DNA of 64,000 nucleotides, taken from positions 744,001 through 808,000 of the forward strand of contig JANBVO010000003.1 of NCBI GenBank assembly GCA_030052745.1. Direction: 5' to 3'. The notes beneath the pieces are model-generated. The model ran no database searches, had not been told where the DNA came from, and was given only the letters and a program-made list of their open reading frames with translations. Position numbers and translations under genes: made by a program. Of the stretch, positions 1 through 12,476 are shown piece after piece. This DNA is from Pleurostoma richardsiae. Its lineage: Eukaryota; Ascomycota; Sordariomycetes; Calosphaeriales; Pleurostomataceae. Position 1 is the first letter of the stretch, and each line of letters starts with the position of its first letter.

Positions 1-961
1 CAACTTGAAGACTTGGTCGACACCAGCAAGATCGCTCACATAGACGGCTGGCCTCTGTACGGCCTACGACCGAAGGATCCCAATGACTTGCAGGGGTTGT
101 ATGATGGCTTGGCCGAGAAGGCGAAAAGCAACCCAAACTTTGAGGTCTATCTGCGGGACGTGAACATGCCCGAGAGATATCATTTCTCTCACAACGACCG
201 GATTGCTCCTCTGTGGATTATTCCCAAGACGGGATGGGCCATCGTGAAGAAGGATGACTTCGACATAGAAGAGGCCAAAGCCAAGGGTTTCGTATATCAC
301 CCCCGTGGCCTGCACGGCTACGACCACGAGCACCCTTTGATGCGAGCAATCTTTATCGCTCGAGGCCCCGCATTCCCGCATGACCCGAATAGCGAGATGG
401 CGGTATTCCGTAAGTGCTTCTGTTCTTAGCTTGCCTTACTGCGAGTTCATGCTGACAGACTATCCAGAAAACATCGAGGTATACAACATCCTCTGCGACT
501 CAGTCGGGCTGAAGCCGATGCCCAATAATGGAACTCTACGTCTCCCGCTTCAGCCTATAGGCGTTCATGATCCCGATGAGACGCTGGAGACACCTCCTGA
601 CCCGGTAGACACTGCGACGTATCAGCAGGCCGCATCTGTCACAGCCGCTCCCTCTCCCGACCCTTCTCCTTCCCTGTCTGGCGTTGTTGGCGTGGACCCG
701 GTGGAGGTTGTTACTTCTGCACCCGCTGTATCTCTCGGCGTGGACCCTGTCACTGACATACCGAGTCCGACGACATCCGCCGAACCCGCCCCCGTCGAGT
801 CACCGTCAACAGACCAGCCGGGCTCTGATGGAGGTGATGAAAAGGAAGGATCTGGCTCCAAGGTTCAGGACTTCTGGGGTTGGTTCACGGGCAAGTTGGA
901 CGAGTGGTGGGACAAGGTCACCGGCTCTAAGTCTGACTCTGGCTCTCACGAATCGGACTGA
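1..961 (+). CDS. Type I phosphodiesterase/nucleotide pyrophosphatase (ENPP-like), 3' part
   Basis: This is the C-terminal part of an alkaline-phosphatase-superfamily phosphodiesterase of the ENPP/NPP type, which hydrolyses nucleotide pyrophosphate or phosphodiester bonds. The frame is open from base 1, so the 5' end lies outside the window. Visible family features are the segment ending in SHNDRIAPLW and the zinc-binding region HGYDHEHPLMRAIF, whose His is a metal ligand in the family. One intron at about 410-467 (branch CTGAC at 452-456) joins the catalytic domain to the family-typical NIEVYNILCDSVGLKP segment. After the catalytic core comes a Pro/Ser/Thr-rich tail of about 120 residues with a Trp-rich acidic patch (FWGWFTGKLDEWWDKV), which is fungus-specific and may be a linker or wall-spanning region. 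An alternative acceptor at 458 would add three residues. Family assignment is confident; substrate cannot be told. Confidence 0.85.
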
Positions 962-2473
962 GAGCACCTTGTATACCCCCTTTTTCCTTCGTTAGTGTTG
1001 TGTTACCTTGATAAGCGTGGGGCTTTACTGGCGTTCGGGGAGGGCAAACGGTTTATTTGCCTGGCGTTGGGGGATGTTTCATTAGGTTAGGTATTCTCCC
1101 AAAGCCCGGTTGGTAGTTGCCTTAGAACAACCGGGGAGTGTTTATTCATTCCACATTAATCATCATTTCTACCTCTCGTCATGCTACATAATTATACGAT
1201 GAATATCGGGATGCTTCCACTGTGTGGAAGTCGGTCCGGCTGCCTTGTCACTTGAGTTTCCACCGAAACCGAAGCACACCGCTGGCTGATGAGATGGCTG
1301 CAGAGCTGAAGGCCTCCACAGGGCTTGCGTAGACTTGGACGTACCTGCCTAACTGAGATATCTTGAGCGTCAGATCCGGCATGAAGGAGGGAGAGCTGCG
1401 CCGCAGGAGAGTGCCGCATCTCCGTACCGGACCAGTGGTCTTGTAGCCGAGGGGCAGTTTGCTTCATCTCCCCCCTTCTCCTCCAAGGAGCGCCACAACT
1501 GACTGACATTCGACATATCACAACGAGCCTTACCCTTACGAGTGATAGGGTGTGATGAGGTGTTGGATGTGACGGATATGCAGCGTTCGACTTCCGCACT
1601 TGTTGCGAGCCACCATTGTCACCTGATCATGCTTTCCCCAAGCATTCAGAGGCAGTATAGTGTACCTAATGACCTTAGGTATGGTCGTGGATTCTGGATA
1701 CCGTTGGGCATCTTTTACGTTTTAGAGTTGATATGGATCCGTGGTCCTTGACTTCGAGGTCCTCCGCCTAGCGCGCAAAGTAGCGGATACCGATAAGGCC
1801 GAAGCAGGCTGTCAGATAAGACCCCTGCCCGGCCCCGCTAGAAGTACCTGTACCTAGACTGCTAGTTAAGCAATTAGTTAGTGCGAGGACGCGACGCGAA
1901 TGAGATCAAGCGCCTTCCTGACACTGTTTCGGGGCCGTGGGAGGCAAAATCAACGCTTCCAGAAACAGCAAGAAGTCAACATGCAAATCTTGCGGCCTCG
2001 TCACTTCCTGAACCTTGACAATTCACTCTTCTGGGGCCTCGAGAATTGATTTTTGGGCGGCAAAAGCAAGGTGCGTCGCTCTCCGCATAAAGACCGCCCA
2101 CCCCCACCCTCACCTCTTCGAGCAAACGCGACCTGCCGACCCAACCCATCCTGATTAAACAGGAGCGTAAACGCAGTGGCGAGAGAGCCGCAACGACGAA
2201 TGCGCGATACGCTCCGCGGTGCCTGAGACAGACAGAGTAACGATTTCCCAGGCGGCTTGCGAAGACCAATTTCACGTTGGGTTTGCCGTTGGAAGCCCGG
2301 CAGCCTGCATGCCTGCGCACATAGCGACGTCTCTCGACTAATCACTGGACACGCGGGCGAGCAGGGCAGAAAGGCAACCTGCAGGCGCCACCAGCCCAGG
2401 AGGAGGCTCGTGGTCTCCCAAGCGGCCAGCCGCCGGCCTCACTCCCGTCTGTAGGCATCTTCCGATCGCAACC
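962..2473. other. Intergenic region between the phosphodiesterase and ULS1-like genes
   Basis: About 1.5 kb without a supportable gene. Short open frames on both strands (for example 1192-1599 minus and 1976-2345 minus) have no recognisable domain, biased composition or splice context. The right half should hold the promoter and 5' leader of the downstream gene. Confidence 0.5.
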
Positions 2474-5400
2474 ATGTCGTCCGGCCAGAGTTCGAGCCGC
2501 CAGCCCGGCCCGTCGGGCTCTTCAGCTCAAACCAGAATCGACGATCTCTCTGATACTATTGCCGTTCAAAAGGCGATAGTGGCCTCCCTCCAGGAAGCGC
2601 CGCAAAGCGGGGGTATGGACATGCTCGCTCAAGAGAAGGCTACGCTCTTTCGACTCCAGAAAGAGCTCTTACAAGGTACACTCGCATCTTCGTCGCCTTG
2701 GGTGGCCCCAAGCCCTTTCAGTCGCTAATGTCTCCTTAGTTAGAGAGAAGATGAAGGGCAAGATGAACGATTGGGATGGTACGGCCGTTCTTGGAGGTTC
2801 GTATCTAATTTCCTCAATTAGACGTCGTTGCATTTACTCTATCCTTCCATCCTCTTATCTCTTCAATGTCTGTGTATTCCATCTAAGCTAATGCAACGAG
2901 AACGACAGGCTACAGTTCCACCTCTGGCCCCTCAACACCCGCCGATGTGCTCACCCCAGCAACCTCCAGCTCTGAATCTGCACTTCCTGGACAAGGCAGC
3001 CGATTGCAGCGCAAGCGTAATCACAGTACTGGAGGAGACGATGGCGTACGGCCAGAGAAGTCGAGAAAGACGACCCCTCATTCCGCCGGCACCCCTTTCA
3101 CGGGGTCTACATCTCTGGATCTCGATGCTTTCTGGGATGACGTGGACGGTGTCATCGACCTTACGGGGTAAGCGGAGTTCTGCCATCATAGGCCTTCCCA
3201 TATGTCTTGTCTTCAATCGCTTCCGACCGTATCGAACCGTGCTAACGTACCTGTCAGAGACGATGGACAGTATCTCGAACAGCAGAGGAAGCAGGAAGAA
3301 GCGTTCAAGCGGCGGAAGAAGAAGATCGATGAAGATGCTGAGCTTGCTCGACGCCTACAGAGTGGGGATAGCTTCTCCGAACCGCATTCTTCAGCATCTC
3401 CTTCGACCGAGCAAACTGCATTCGACCGCATTCTCGGCCGACCACCCCGAGCCAACAACATGATGAATCTCTCACAGCCGACGCCGTCACCTTTGGTGAT
3501 CGATTTGGAGGATGAAGACGATGACGAATATTACAGACGCCGCGCTCTGGAGGCGGAGAATGCCGCGACGTCTAGAATGAACAGTGAAGCACGCCATGGG
3601 AAGCCGTCGTCATCGAGCTATCATGCGGACCCAAGTGTGCGGCAACAGATGTCTACGACAGAAAACCAATCTCCAGGTCTCCCGAATTACCTCGAGGGAC
3701 ACGCTCAGCGCTTTCGCAATGTGTATAGTGGCGCCGACAGCACTAGAGATTTTTCGAGGCCGGCACCACCACAGTTACCAACTCGGCCGCCACCAGGTTT
3801 CGTCACCAATCTGCCTCCGTCAATGTGTCACCTTCCTGAAGTGTCAGCCTCTGAGCGCGCCCGGCAAGCAGTTCAAGCACGTTTTGGTGCTGCATCTAGC
3901 CCGCAGGCTGTGTATCCGGTCCCTGGCGCTGTACCCGGCACGCAGGGTATGTACCGGGTCCCTGGCGCTGTCCTGCCCCACCCATCTACCATGCGGCCTG
4001 GATACTTACAAGGAGGATCTTATAATGCTCTGCAAGCCTGGGGAGCCGACTTCTCGCCAAATGCGCTGGTGAGCTCGTCCTCCCGGCACGACCCCCTTTC
4101 AGAAATCATCAATCGCACGACCAGCTACATTGAACTTGACGACGAGGGCAGAATCCTGAACGATCGGATACGGGACTATATGGAGGATGTTGTAAATGAT
4201 CCTAGGAAGAACGCTGAGGAAATTAAGGAGCTCCTCTCTAACATTCGACCTGATATGGAAATCCCCGAGGAAGAGCGTGGCCGGACTCCGGATGGCCTTC
4301 GATATCCGCTTTATCCCCATCAACAGCTGGCATTGCAATGGATGATTGGCATAGAAAACGGTAGTAACAAAGGAGGCATCTTGGCCGATGATATGGGCCT
4401 AGGCAAAACCATATCGACTCTTGCTCTTCTGCTGAGTCGGCCACCGTCGAACAATAAGATCAAGACGAATCTGATCGTTGGACCAGTATCTCTCATCAAA
4501 CAGTGGGAGAGCGAGATTGCCAAGAAGCTCAAGCCGCGTCATAAGATGAGCGTGCTTCTCTATCATGGCAATACAAGACCGCTGAACTGGTCGGAGATGC
4601 GCACATACGACGTTGTCTTGACCACTTACGGACGATTGGGCCAACAATCCAAGCGGTACAAAGACTGGGTTGACAACCACAAAGATGTCAACCCGTCAGC
4701 CGATGAAGACCTGAAGCGGACCTGCCCTCTGGTGCACCAGGACACTCATTTCTACAGGGTCATCCTTGACGAAGCGCAGTGCATCAAGAACGAGAAGACG
4801 CTCGCGGCAATCGGGGCGTGCCGAGTCAAGGCAATGCATCGTTGGTGCCTCACGGGCACACCGATGATGAATGGCGTCCACGAGCTCTATTCTCTCATCC
4901 GATTTCTGCGAATTCGTCCCTACAGCAACCGCGACGTATTCAGAAGAGACTTTTCCACCTTGATTCCAAACAGCCGGGGGAGAAACTCTGAAAGCTCGAG
5001 AACGACGGCAATGAACAAGCTCCGAACGGTGCTCAAGGCTATCATGCTGCGGAGAATGAAGACCTCAGAGATTGACGGCAAACCGATATTGAACTTGCCG
5101 CCAAAGACCCAAGAGACTGTCCATGCCGTATTCTCGCCCGAGGAACAGAGTCTCTACCGCGACATGGAGACGAGGACTCGTACCCAGTTCAACAAATATC
5201 TTCGGGAGGGAACAATCGGCAAGAATTACTCCAACATTTTGACCTTGCTGCTGCGGCTACGTCAAGTCTGTTGCCATCCTCACCTCAATCTGGATGTCGA
5301 CTATATCGGAAACGGTGACGTGTCTGCGGTCGACATGGTGACCCTCGCGAAGACTCTTACTCCTGATGTTGTGTCACGGTTGAAAGAAGTGGAGGCTTTC

Positions 5401-6531
5401 GAGTGCCCGATCTGCTACGATGCCGTTGCAGACCCTGTTCTCGTCCTTCCTTGTGGACACGACACTTGCTCTGAATGCTTTACCACCTTGACCGAACAGG
5501 CCGATATTAGAAATCTCCAGGCCGGTAACGAGGCTGGGGCTTCTGGAGGAGCGAGGTGTCCTCAATGCCGTGGCTCCATCAATGCCAAGAATATCATCAA
5601 CTACAGCACCTTCAAACAGGTTCACATGCCAGAAGCTGGGAGCGATCAACTACCGGTCGAGCAAGCTGACGAAGAAGAAGAGGAGGAGGAGGAGGAAGAT
5701 TATTCCGACTCTGACGACTCGACCGATAGCGGCGATGATAGTGGTGACGTCGATGCCATGGGGAATCTTAGGGACTTCATCGTTAACGACGATGAGGAAG
5801 ACGAGGAAGACGCCCCTGCCAAGAGCCGATCTGGTAGGAAGAAGAGCAAGAAGAGCAAGGGCAAGGGCAAGGGCAAGGAGAAGGTCAAAGAAGTCCAACC
5901 CCACATGCTCAAGCAGCTTCGGTTTGAGGCACGAAAGAACAAGGAGGCATATAAGCGGTACATGCGCTACCTCCACAAGAACTGGGAGACCTCTGCCAAG
6001 GTGGATCGGTGCTGTGAACTGCTCAAGAAGATCCAAAAGACGGGAGAGAAGACGATCGTCTTCTCCCAGTTCACGTTGCTGCTCGACCTGCTGGAAGTGC
6101 CTATCAAGCACCAGCTCAAGGTCAAGTACTGCCGGTACGACGGGGCCATGTCGCGCAACCTGCGGGACGACGCGGCGCGGGAGTTCCAGGACCCGAACTC
6201 GAGCACCAAGATCATGCTAGTGTCGCTCAAGGCGGGCAACGCGGGCCTCAACCTGACGGCGGCGTCGCAGGTGGTCATCATGGACCCCTTCTGGAACCCA
6301 TACATCGAGATGCAGGCGGTGGACCGGGCGCACCGCATCGGGCAGCAGCGTCCCGTGCAGGTGCACAGGATCCTGGTGCAGGAGACGATCGAGGACCGCA
6401 TCGTCCACCTGCAGGAGGAGAAGCGCAAGCTGGTAGACGCGGCCCTCGACGAGGGCGAGAGCAAGCAGCTCGGCCGTCTGTCGGCCAGGGAGCTGGGGTA
6501 TCTCTTTGGTGTGAATGTCAGGGGTGCTTAA
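2474..6531 (+). CDS. ULS1: SWI2/SNF2 ATPase with RING finger, ULS1-like SUMO-targeted translocase
   Basis: Four exons (2474-2675, 2740-2796, 2909-3167, 3258-6531) encode about 1263 aa. Order: a low-complexity N-terminus with two SUMO-interacting motifs (VIDLT at residues 168-172 and VIDLE at 253-257, each followed by an acidic run); the SNF2 ATPase lobe with Walker A DDMGLGKT near 550 and DEAQ at about 677; a C3HC4 RING starting ECPIC at 888; an acidic then Lys-rich linker (about 965-1050); and the helicase C lobe with DRAHRIGQ near 1195. This SNF2-RING-HelC order is that of Uls1/Rad5/Rad16 proteins. SIMs and no HIRAN domain favour Uls1, which in yeast clears SUMOylated proteins from chromatin. 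The start ATG (2474) follows a purine-rich context and gives the SIM-containing N-terminus. Predicted nuclear. A Rad16-like or TTF2-like paralogue is the main alternative. Confidence 0.88.
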
Positions 6532-9272
6532 AGACTGCCTAAAGATGCACGAAGAGGAATGCGTTCGGCACGTACGGAAAAAAACAAGCCTACGTGGAGG
6601 CGGCCACAATCATTTGATAAGGTACTTTCAGTTTTCGAGGGGGGCAAGGGCTGCGTGCTTACAAAAATACCTGGATCGCTTTTGCTTGCTTCGAGGCAAG
6701 GTCGAGTTGTTGGGCACATGTCTAGATATCCCTGGAGTTTAGGGGGACTTGCTTGTGGCGGCGAGGATAAACCACTGGCTGTTGGTTTGCCACTCCTTAT
6801 CTGCTGGACAAAAAAAAGGACGAATTAACGATACAGGCAACATGTCTTCTCTCGAGTATAGGTTGTTCTCTGCACTATTCTCTTTACACTTAGGATCGTG
6901 TTGTGAAGGAGGGACATATGTCTAACGCGTCCCATATGGAAACCCTGTCAATCTTTACCTACCTTTCTACTCAAACTCAACTTACCTACCTGGTCAACGT
7001 CCTTTCCTGCTTCACCAATCTGCTGTGTAAATGGTGAGGGATCCGTGCCGGCGAGGGCGGCAGTCCGTAGAAACGGACCACCTACATTGAGGAGAGGATG
7101 GTGTACACGTGACTTACACGTGACAGACGATAATCCGTTCTTCGCATCGGTTCTGTCATGCAACGAGGTTGACATCGCACATTCTGAGTAGCTGCTCCAT
7201 CCCATATCTTGTGTCATTCAGTCTAGATGCCACGGAGAACACTCCGATGAGACTCCGTGCAACGTGTATTCAGAACCGCCACTTGTGCCCAACAGAGGCC
7301 TGCAAGTATCTGCCCAGCCCGGGAGGCAAAGGATCCACCTATTCATCCACAATCAGTCGGCACCAGGCACGATGAAGAAGCTGAGCGCGAAAGCAGAGCA
7401 GAGGATAAACTGGGAAAGCGGAAAGCGGCAACCGAACGGGAAGTATTATAGTTCCCGGTCGCTATAATAGCTTCACAAACCCTGATTTTCGTCTCGGGAA
7501 CGCCAGCGTCAAAAGGCCCAGCATCCGACGGCCGACGCCAACGGCTGCTGGGGCTGGCAACTTTGGGGCCCCATCTCGCGCCGATGCACCATTGCGTCAG
7601 CGAGTCCAAGAGTCGGCAGCTTTTCTCGCAGCAGCTTCTTCCGGTTTGTGCCAGACGTCCAAGAAGTGGGAAGTTGGCAGAGGTTGGGTTCTCCAACGGC
7701 GTCTCGACCGTTTTTCTCCACAATTCTGCTGCATCTCTGCATCACAGGACGAACCGGTCAAGGGAGAGAGAATGGGAGAGAGACTGAATAGCGAGGAAAC
7801 AGAGAGATGGGGGGAGAGAAGTCCTACAGCTCTCCGGCGCATGCATGGCTGGCGCCCCCGCGTGGCCGACCGTCTTTTCGGTGTGTCATCTGGGGCTCCC
7901 ATCACTCATGTGTCTCTGCTACGCCGCTCCTGAGAGGTCGCCCGGATGGCGGAACACCCCGTCACACATCATCGTATTTTGCATGTGTCTGGCAACAGGT
8001 GCGTCTGCTGGAGGCGCGAAGGAGGAGGAGGATTGGCCCGTCAGCTTGATCCGGCTTACACAGCCTGCTGCCCCTCCATCCCTCCCACCTGGTCCTCTTG
8101 GGAGGGTTCTCCAAGCTGAGGTGCGTGAGAGGGGACGTGGAAGACGAAAAGACAGGGCAAGGCCGTTCTTCGATGTTCGGCCAAGGAACTGGGAGCCGCC
8201 AGAACAACACCACACGAGGGGAGAAGAGTGAAGAGACAGGCGTAACACGCAAGTCCACCCACGAAAGAAGAACGTGTGCCCCGCCATTTCTTCGGTCTGC
8301 TCTACCTACCTAACTTGCCTTGACTCTCCCGCACATCTGCTCGCACAGCTACGCTGTATCAACCCGTACCTGACCGATCTCCCGCCTGATCTACTCTTAC
8401 TACTCCCACTCCTGGCCCTCACGGCTGCCCAACTCTCAAAATCTTCATAGTCAACCGAAGCCGAGACCCCTGATCCGGCTTCCAGCCCATTCTCCCGTCC
8501 CGCCCGGCAGTGCTAACTAGAGCCATCCCGGCATTAAGGCAGCGTTAGCTAGCCCAACAGCCCGAGGGCTCAAGGAGGGCCACCCCTGTCGACCCAGCCC
8601 AGCCCCTCCATATATTCTCGCGCGCCTGTTATTGCGTCGCCTGCTGGTGCTCCTGCGGCCTCTGGATTCAGCTGTGGGATGACGACGTTGGTGTCGTATT
8701 GCTGTTCCAAGGCTGGATGAGAAACTCCGACGACTGCTTTTCAGGTCCACGACCCCTCCCTCCGGCTTTCTGCAGCCCCTCAACGAGACCCTGAAACACA
8801 ACTCGTCCTCATTTATCATTCTATTCTGTCCTTGGATCTGCTTCGCTCCAACTTCCTTACTTTTGCTACCTGTTATTGGACTGTGTGTCCGCACGCACGC
8901 ATTTCACACACCAGCGAGCGGCATATGTTTTACCTGATACCCAGACGCATTACACATATTCTTCGCGTTACACCACGTTCTGTCCGAGAAGCGAGTTTTT
9001 GCGCAGTTCCATCCGATTCTTCACTGTTGCAACTTTCGCAGCTCAACCCCACCTTGGGCTGACTGTCTTTGTGACGTGACGACGGCACGGGACGGGACGA
9101 CTCGACACGAGCCGAGACGAGACCAAAGAAAGGAACCGCCGGAAGGAAACACGAGCCGGGGGCGGAACTCAATTCCGCTTTAGACTCAACAGAGGCTCGC
9201 ACGAAGAGCCTTCCAGGTGTAATTTAAGCCACCCCAAGGGACGCCAGCGACAGACCCCACCTGGTGGTAACC
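6532..9272. other. Long upstream/intergenic region of the DUF8035-like gene
   Basis: A 2.7-kb stretch without a supportable gene. The left part is the 3' flank of the SNF2 gene. The part from about 8280 to 8500 is pyrimidine-rich with a CTACCTACCTAAC motif, which resembles the core promoter and transcribed leader of a fungal housekeeping gene. Many short open frames exist on both strands at 7550-8310, but they overlap one another in different frames and show no domain. A long 5' leader with upstream ATGs (for example at 8832 and 8876) is likely. Confidence 0.45.
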
Positions 9273-11326
9273 ATGGCTTCCTACCGCCGCTCCGACTTCG
9301 AGGAGCGCGATTCCTACTACAGCGACCGGGATCGGGACCGTGGCCCACCACCACGCCGCAGCACCCGCGAGGTCGACGAGGAGATCTACGAGCGCCGTGA
9401 GCAGCGCCGCAGCCCCCCGCCCCCCCGCCGCGAGGTCGTCGAGGACGTGCGCGTCCGCGAGCGTGAGCGGGATGCCCGCGTGCCCAACTTCATGCGTGAA
9501 GACCCACGGCGCAGCGAGGCCGGGCCCCTCGTGCTCCGCCAGCGTGAAGTCGAGACCGTCGACAGGGCGCGTCCCCGCCCGCGGTCGCCCAGCCCCATAC
9601 AGATCAGGGAGCGCATCGTGCGCAGGGCCCGCAGCGTCAGCCCGCCGCCGCCACCCCCCGACTTCCGTGAGCGGGAGGAGGTCCGCACGCGCGTGATCGA
9701 GCGCGAGAGGGACCGGATACGCTCGCCCAGCCGCGGCCCGGACCTCGAGCGTGTGCGGACTAGGTTCATCGAGCGGTCGCCGAGCCCTCCTCCTGCGCCC
9801 GTGGAGCGGGTGAGGACCCGCATCGTCGAGCGGGAGAGATCGCCGTCGCCCGATATCGAGCGGGAACGCATCCGGACGAGGATCGTCGAGAGGGAGAGGT
9901 CACGGGAGAGACTCCCGTCTCCTAGCCCTTCCCCGCCGCCTCCTCCGCCCTCCCCGCCTGTCATTCGCGGGCCGACTATTGAGAGGGAGGTCATCACGCA
10001 TTACACCGACGTTGACCACGGTAAGGACAATTCTCTAACCCCTGTTCTTTCTTGAGGTACAGAGTAACTGACCCTTCTCCAGGTGTTATCGTCGCTCGTC
10101 CCCCGTCGCCGCCTCCACCTCCTCGTCGAAAGCTAGATCGCGAGACCGACATTGACATTTACACCTCCCGCAACGAGACCGAGGTCGACATCAAGAAGAC
10201 CACCTCCCATTCACACTCCCGGACCCGCTCCCGCTCTCGGTCACGCACCCGCCCCTTCGTCTACGAGCGCGCCAGCGGGCCCGTCTACCATGACGACGAG
10301 CTCGTCGTGCAGTCGGACCGTGATCGGCTCCGCGTCGACATCGACGAGCGCCGCGGATCCGTCCACCGCCGCGCGCACTCGGCCGCGGCGCCCCGGCGGC
10401 CCTCGTACGACGACGAGGCCGAGTACATCACCGGCCGGATCGACTCGCGGGGCCGTATGGGCGAGGCCTGGAACGGCGCCACGCGCGACTGGACCATCGT
10501 CGACGTGCCGCCCGGCACGGAGCGCGTGCGTATGGACGGCGCGGGCGGCGGCGCCGCGGAGGTCACCTGGCAGCGGTACAGCGGCGTGCGGCGGGCCAAG
10601 TTCGTGCCCGAGCGGGAGTCATCCTCGGCGCTGATGGCGCTGCCGCCGCCCCCGGCCAAGGAGGCGTCGCCGCGGTCGTCGACCACGACCATTATCTCGG
10701 ACCGGGAGGCGGCCCGCGGCGGCGTGGGGGACCGCGAGAGGGACAGGCTGAGCGTGCAGATCTACGACAGGGACCGGGACGTCGAGGTCGAGAAGGTGAC
10801 GGACCGGAGGGTTGCGCTGCGGCCGCCGCCCCCGCCGCCGGCGCCGCCGAAGAGGAGCGAGATGTGGACGGAGATCACGAAGGACCTGGTGGTGCGGGAG
10901 GCGATCGTGGAGCTGGGGTATGAGTATGAGGAGACGGAGTACTTTTACTACGTCATGCAGTACCTGCGATACGTGAGTTCTTCCCTTTCCCATCCTCGCG
11001 ATTTTTTCTCTTCGCCTCCTCTCCCTTCTTTCCCTGGCCTTTTTTGGACCTTTGAGAGAAGTGATTGGGATACTTTGACCAGATATTAACAGAACTGCTT
11101 CAAACAGGAGGACGTCCTCGAGCTGGTGCAGCTGTCCGATTCCATCCGGCGTGCCCGCAAGGAGCGCGCCCGGGAGATCCAGTGGGAGCGCGAGTTCCGC
11201 GACGAGTGGGAGCGGGAGCGGCGCCACAGGCACCGGCCGCGGCCGCCGCGCGAGAAGGTCTACGAGGACGAGCGCGTCGTCGTCGATCGGGAGGTCGTGT
11301 ATGACCGCCCGCCGAGGTGGCGTTAA
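9273..11326 (+). CDS. Arg/Pro-rich DUF8035-like protein
   Basis: Three exons (9273-10020, 10083-10972, 11108-11326) encode about 618 aa. The ATG at 9273 sits in ACCATGG. The N-terminal 250 residues are made of Arg-Glu/Asp and Ser-Pro stretches with a degenerate repeat around RTRIVERERSPSP (three to four copies, about nt 9745-9910). Next come an SRTRSRSRSRTR block, a folded-looking centre (RDWTIVDVPPGTERVRMDG, then WQRYSGVRRAKF), a Pro-run linker, and a C-terminal helical region (WTEITKDLVVREAIVELGYE... through exon 3) rich in alternating charges. I recognise the last two as the conserved part of a fungal family known as DUF8035; its function is unknown. SR and RE/RD dipeptides resemble RNA-processing factors, but no RNA-binding domain is visible. 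The joins restore frame with phases 1 and 0. Confidence 0.82.
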
Positions 11327-12476
11327 GAAGCTCGGCGTCTGTGAAGGTCTCTGCCTTCTTTGCCCTTCCCCGCCTTGAGGGAAGTACTGAGGTAGCTGGT
11401 GCAGGCGAGGCGTGTGCAGCCCCCGGTTCACTTGGGGCGTAGCACCTGCTGGGAAGACTAGTGAAAAGAAATGCAGCTTTTGGGGATGTGTTATACGTGG
11501 TAAAGGATGAGGAGGGTAAGGGATTACTATGGTGACAGACTGCAATGCTATGCAGCTCACAACGAAGCCGACAGGGAAGGAGAGGCGGAGACAGCTTGTC
11601 AGAGCCTGTCCATGATCTGAAGAGCACTTATACGTTGGCAACCCTCGATGAACAGCTATTTCGACAGCTAGACCCTAGATGATCGCTGCAGTCTCGGGAG
11701 GGAGGATACGACTGTCGATGAGACTATGTATTACGAATTGAAGGGAAAGAGGCGGACGGAGGTTGTTTCTGATGTCAGTTTCTGTTTCTTGTCCTGCGGT
11801 TACATCTCTCATGTTGGCGCCGTTTTCTCATTTCTTTGCACCATATAGCTGCCCACTTCTGTCTATGATCTCTGAAATGATTAACGATGGCATGACAACA
11901 ACGTCTCGATGATCAATTATGCGACTGGGAGCAGGAGGAAGTTAGATGATCAAAGATGTTTTCCAACGTCCGGAACTTTGTCTTGGGCGGAAACTTGTCG
12001 GACGTGTCAGGTAGCTGCTTATCAGGGGCGTCTGCGTATTGTAGAGCAGAGGATATATGGATTCACGAGATCACGACTAGTTATCTAGAGATGGCTCCAT
12101 CGACTCTAGTCATCCATATCCTGTTTGAATCGTGCGAGTGCAACCCTCTCCCCTAGCAAGATTTTTCTGCCTGCATGATTCATCCCGTGCAGCCAAGTTC
12201 TCCGTCGCCTATGTACCACGCCCGCATCAAGCAGTGCGAAGGTGAGAAATATGCAGAGGAGCAATTTATACGAACTACGATATGGACAGGCCATGTATAT
12301 CCACAGCTACGAAGGTGCGCATCGCTCGCTCGGGAAACACTCATCGTACCCTCCTAATCAACGCCTTATCCCACGAGACAGGGCAAATTCACACGCTCAT
12401 ATACACCCCAATACACGTACTTGAGGCCAAGATTAGGTATCCAACCGACTCACTTACTCCCCTAACACCCCTCAGC
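11327..12476. other. Convergent intergenic region
   Basis: About 1.15 kb between the 3' ends of the DUF8035-like gene (+) and the lectin-fold gene (-). It should carry both 3' UTRs and polyadenylation sites. I see no gene or clear repeat in it. Confidence 0.5.

Noticed and set aside
1192-2454. Several short frames left of the SNF2-type gene
   Set aside because: No domain, mutually overlapping frames and no splice continuation.
10619-11641. 340-codon minus-strand frame
   Set aside because: Antisense to the Arg/Pro-rich DUF8035-like protein and runs through its second intron and third exon; composition is only a complement effect.
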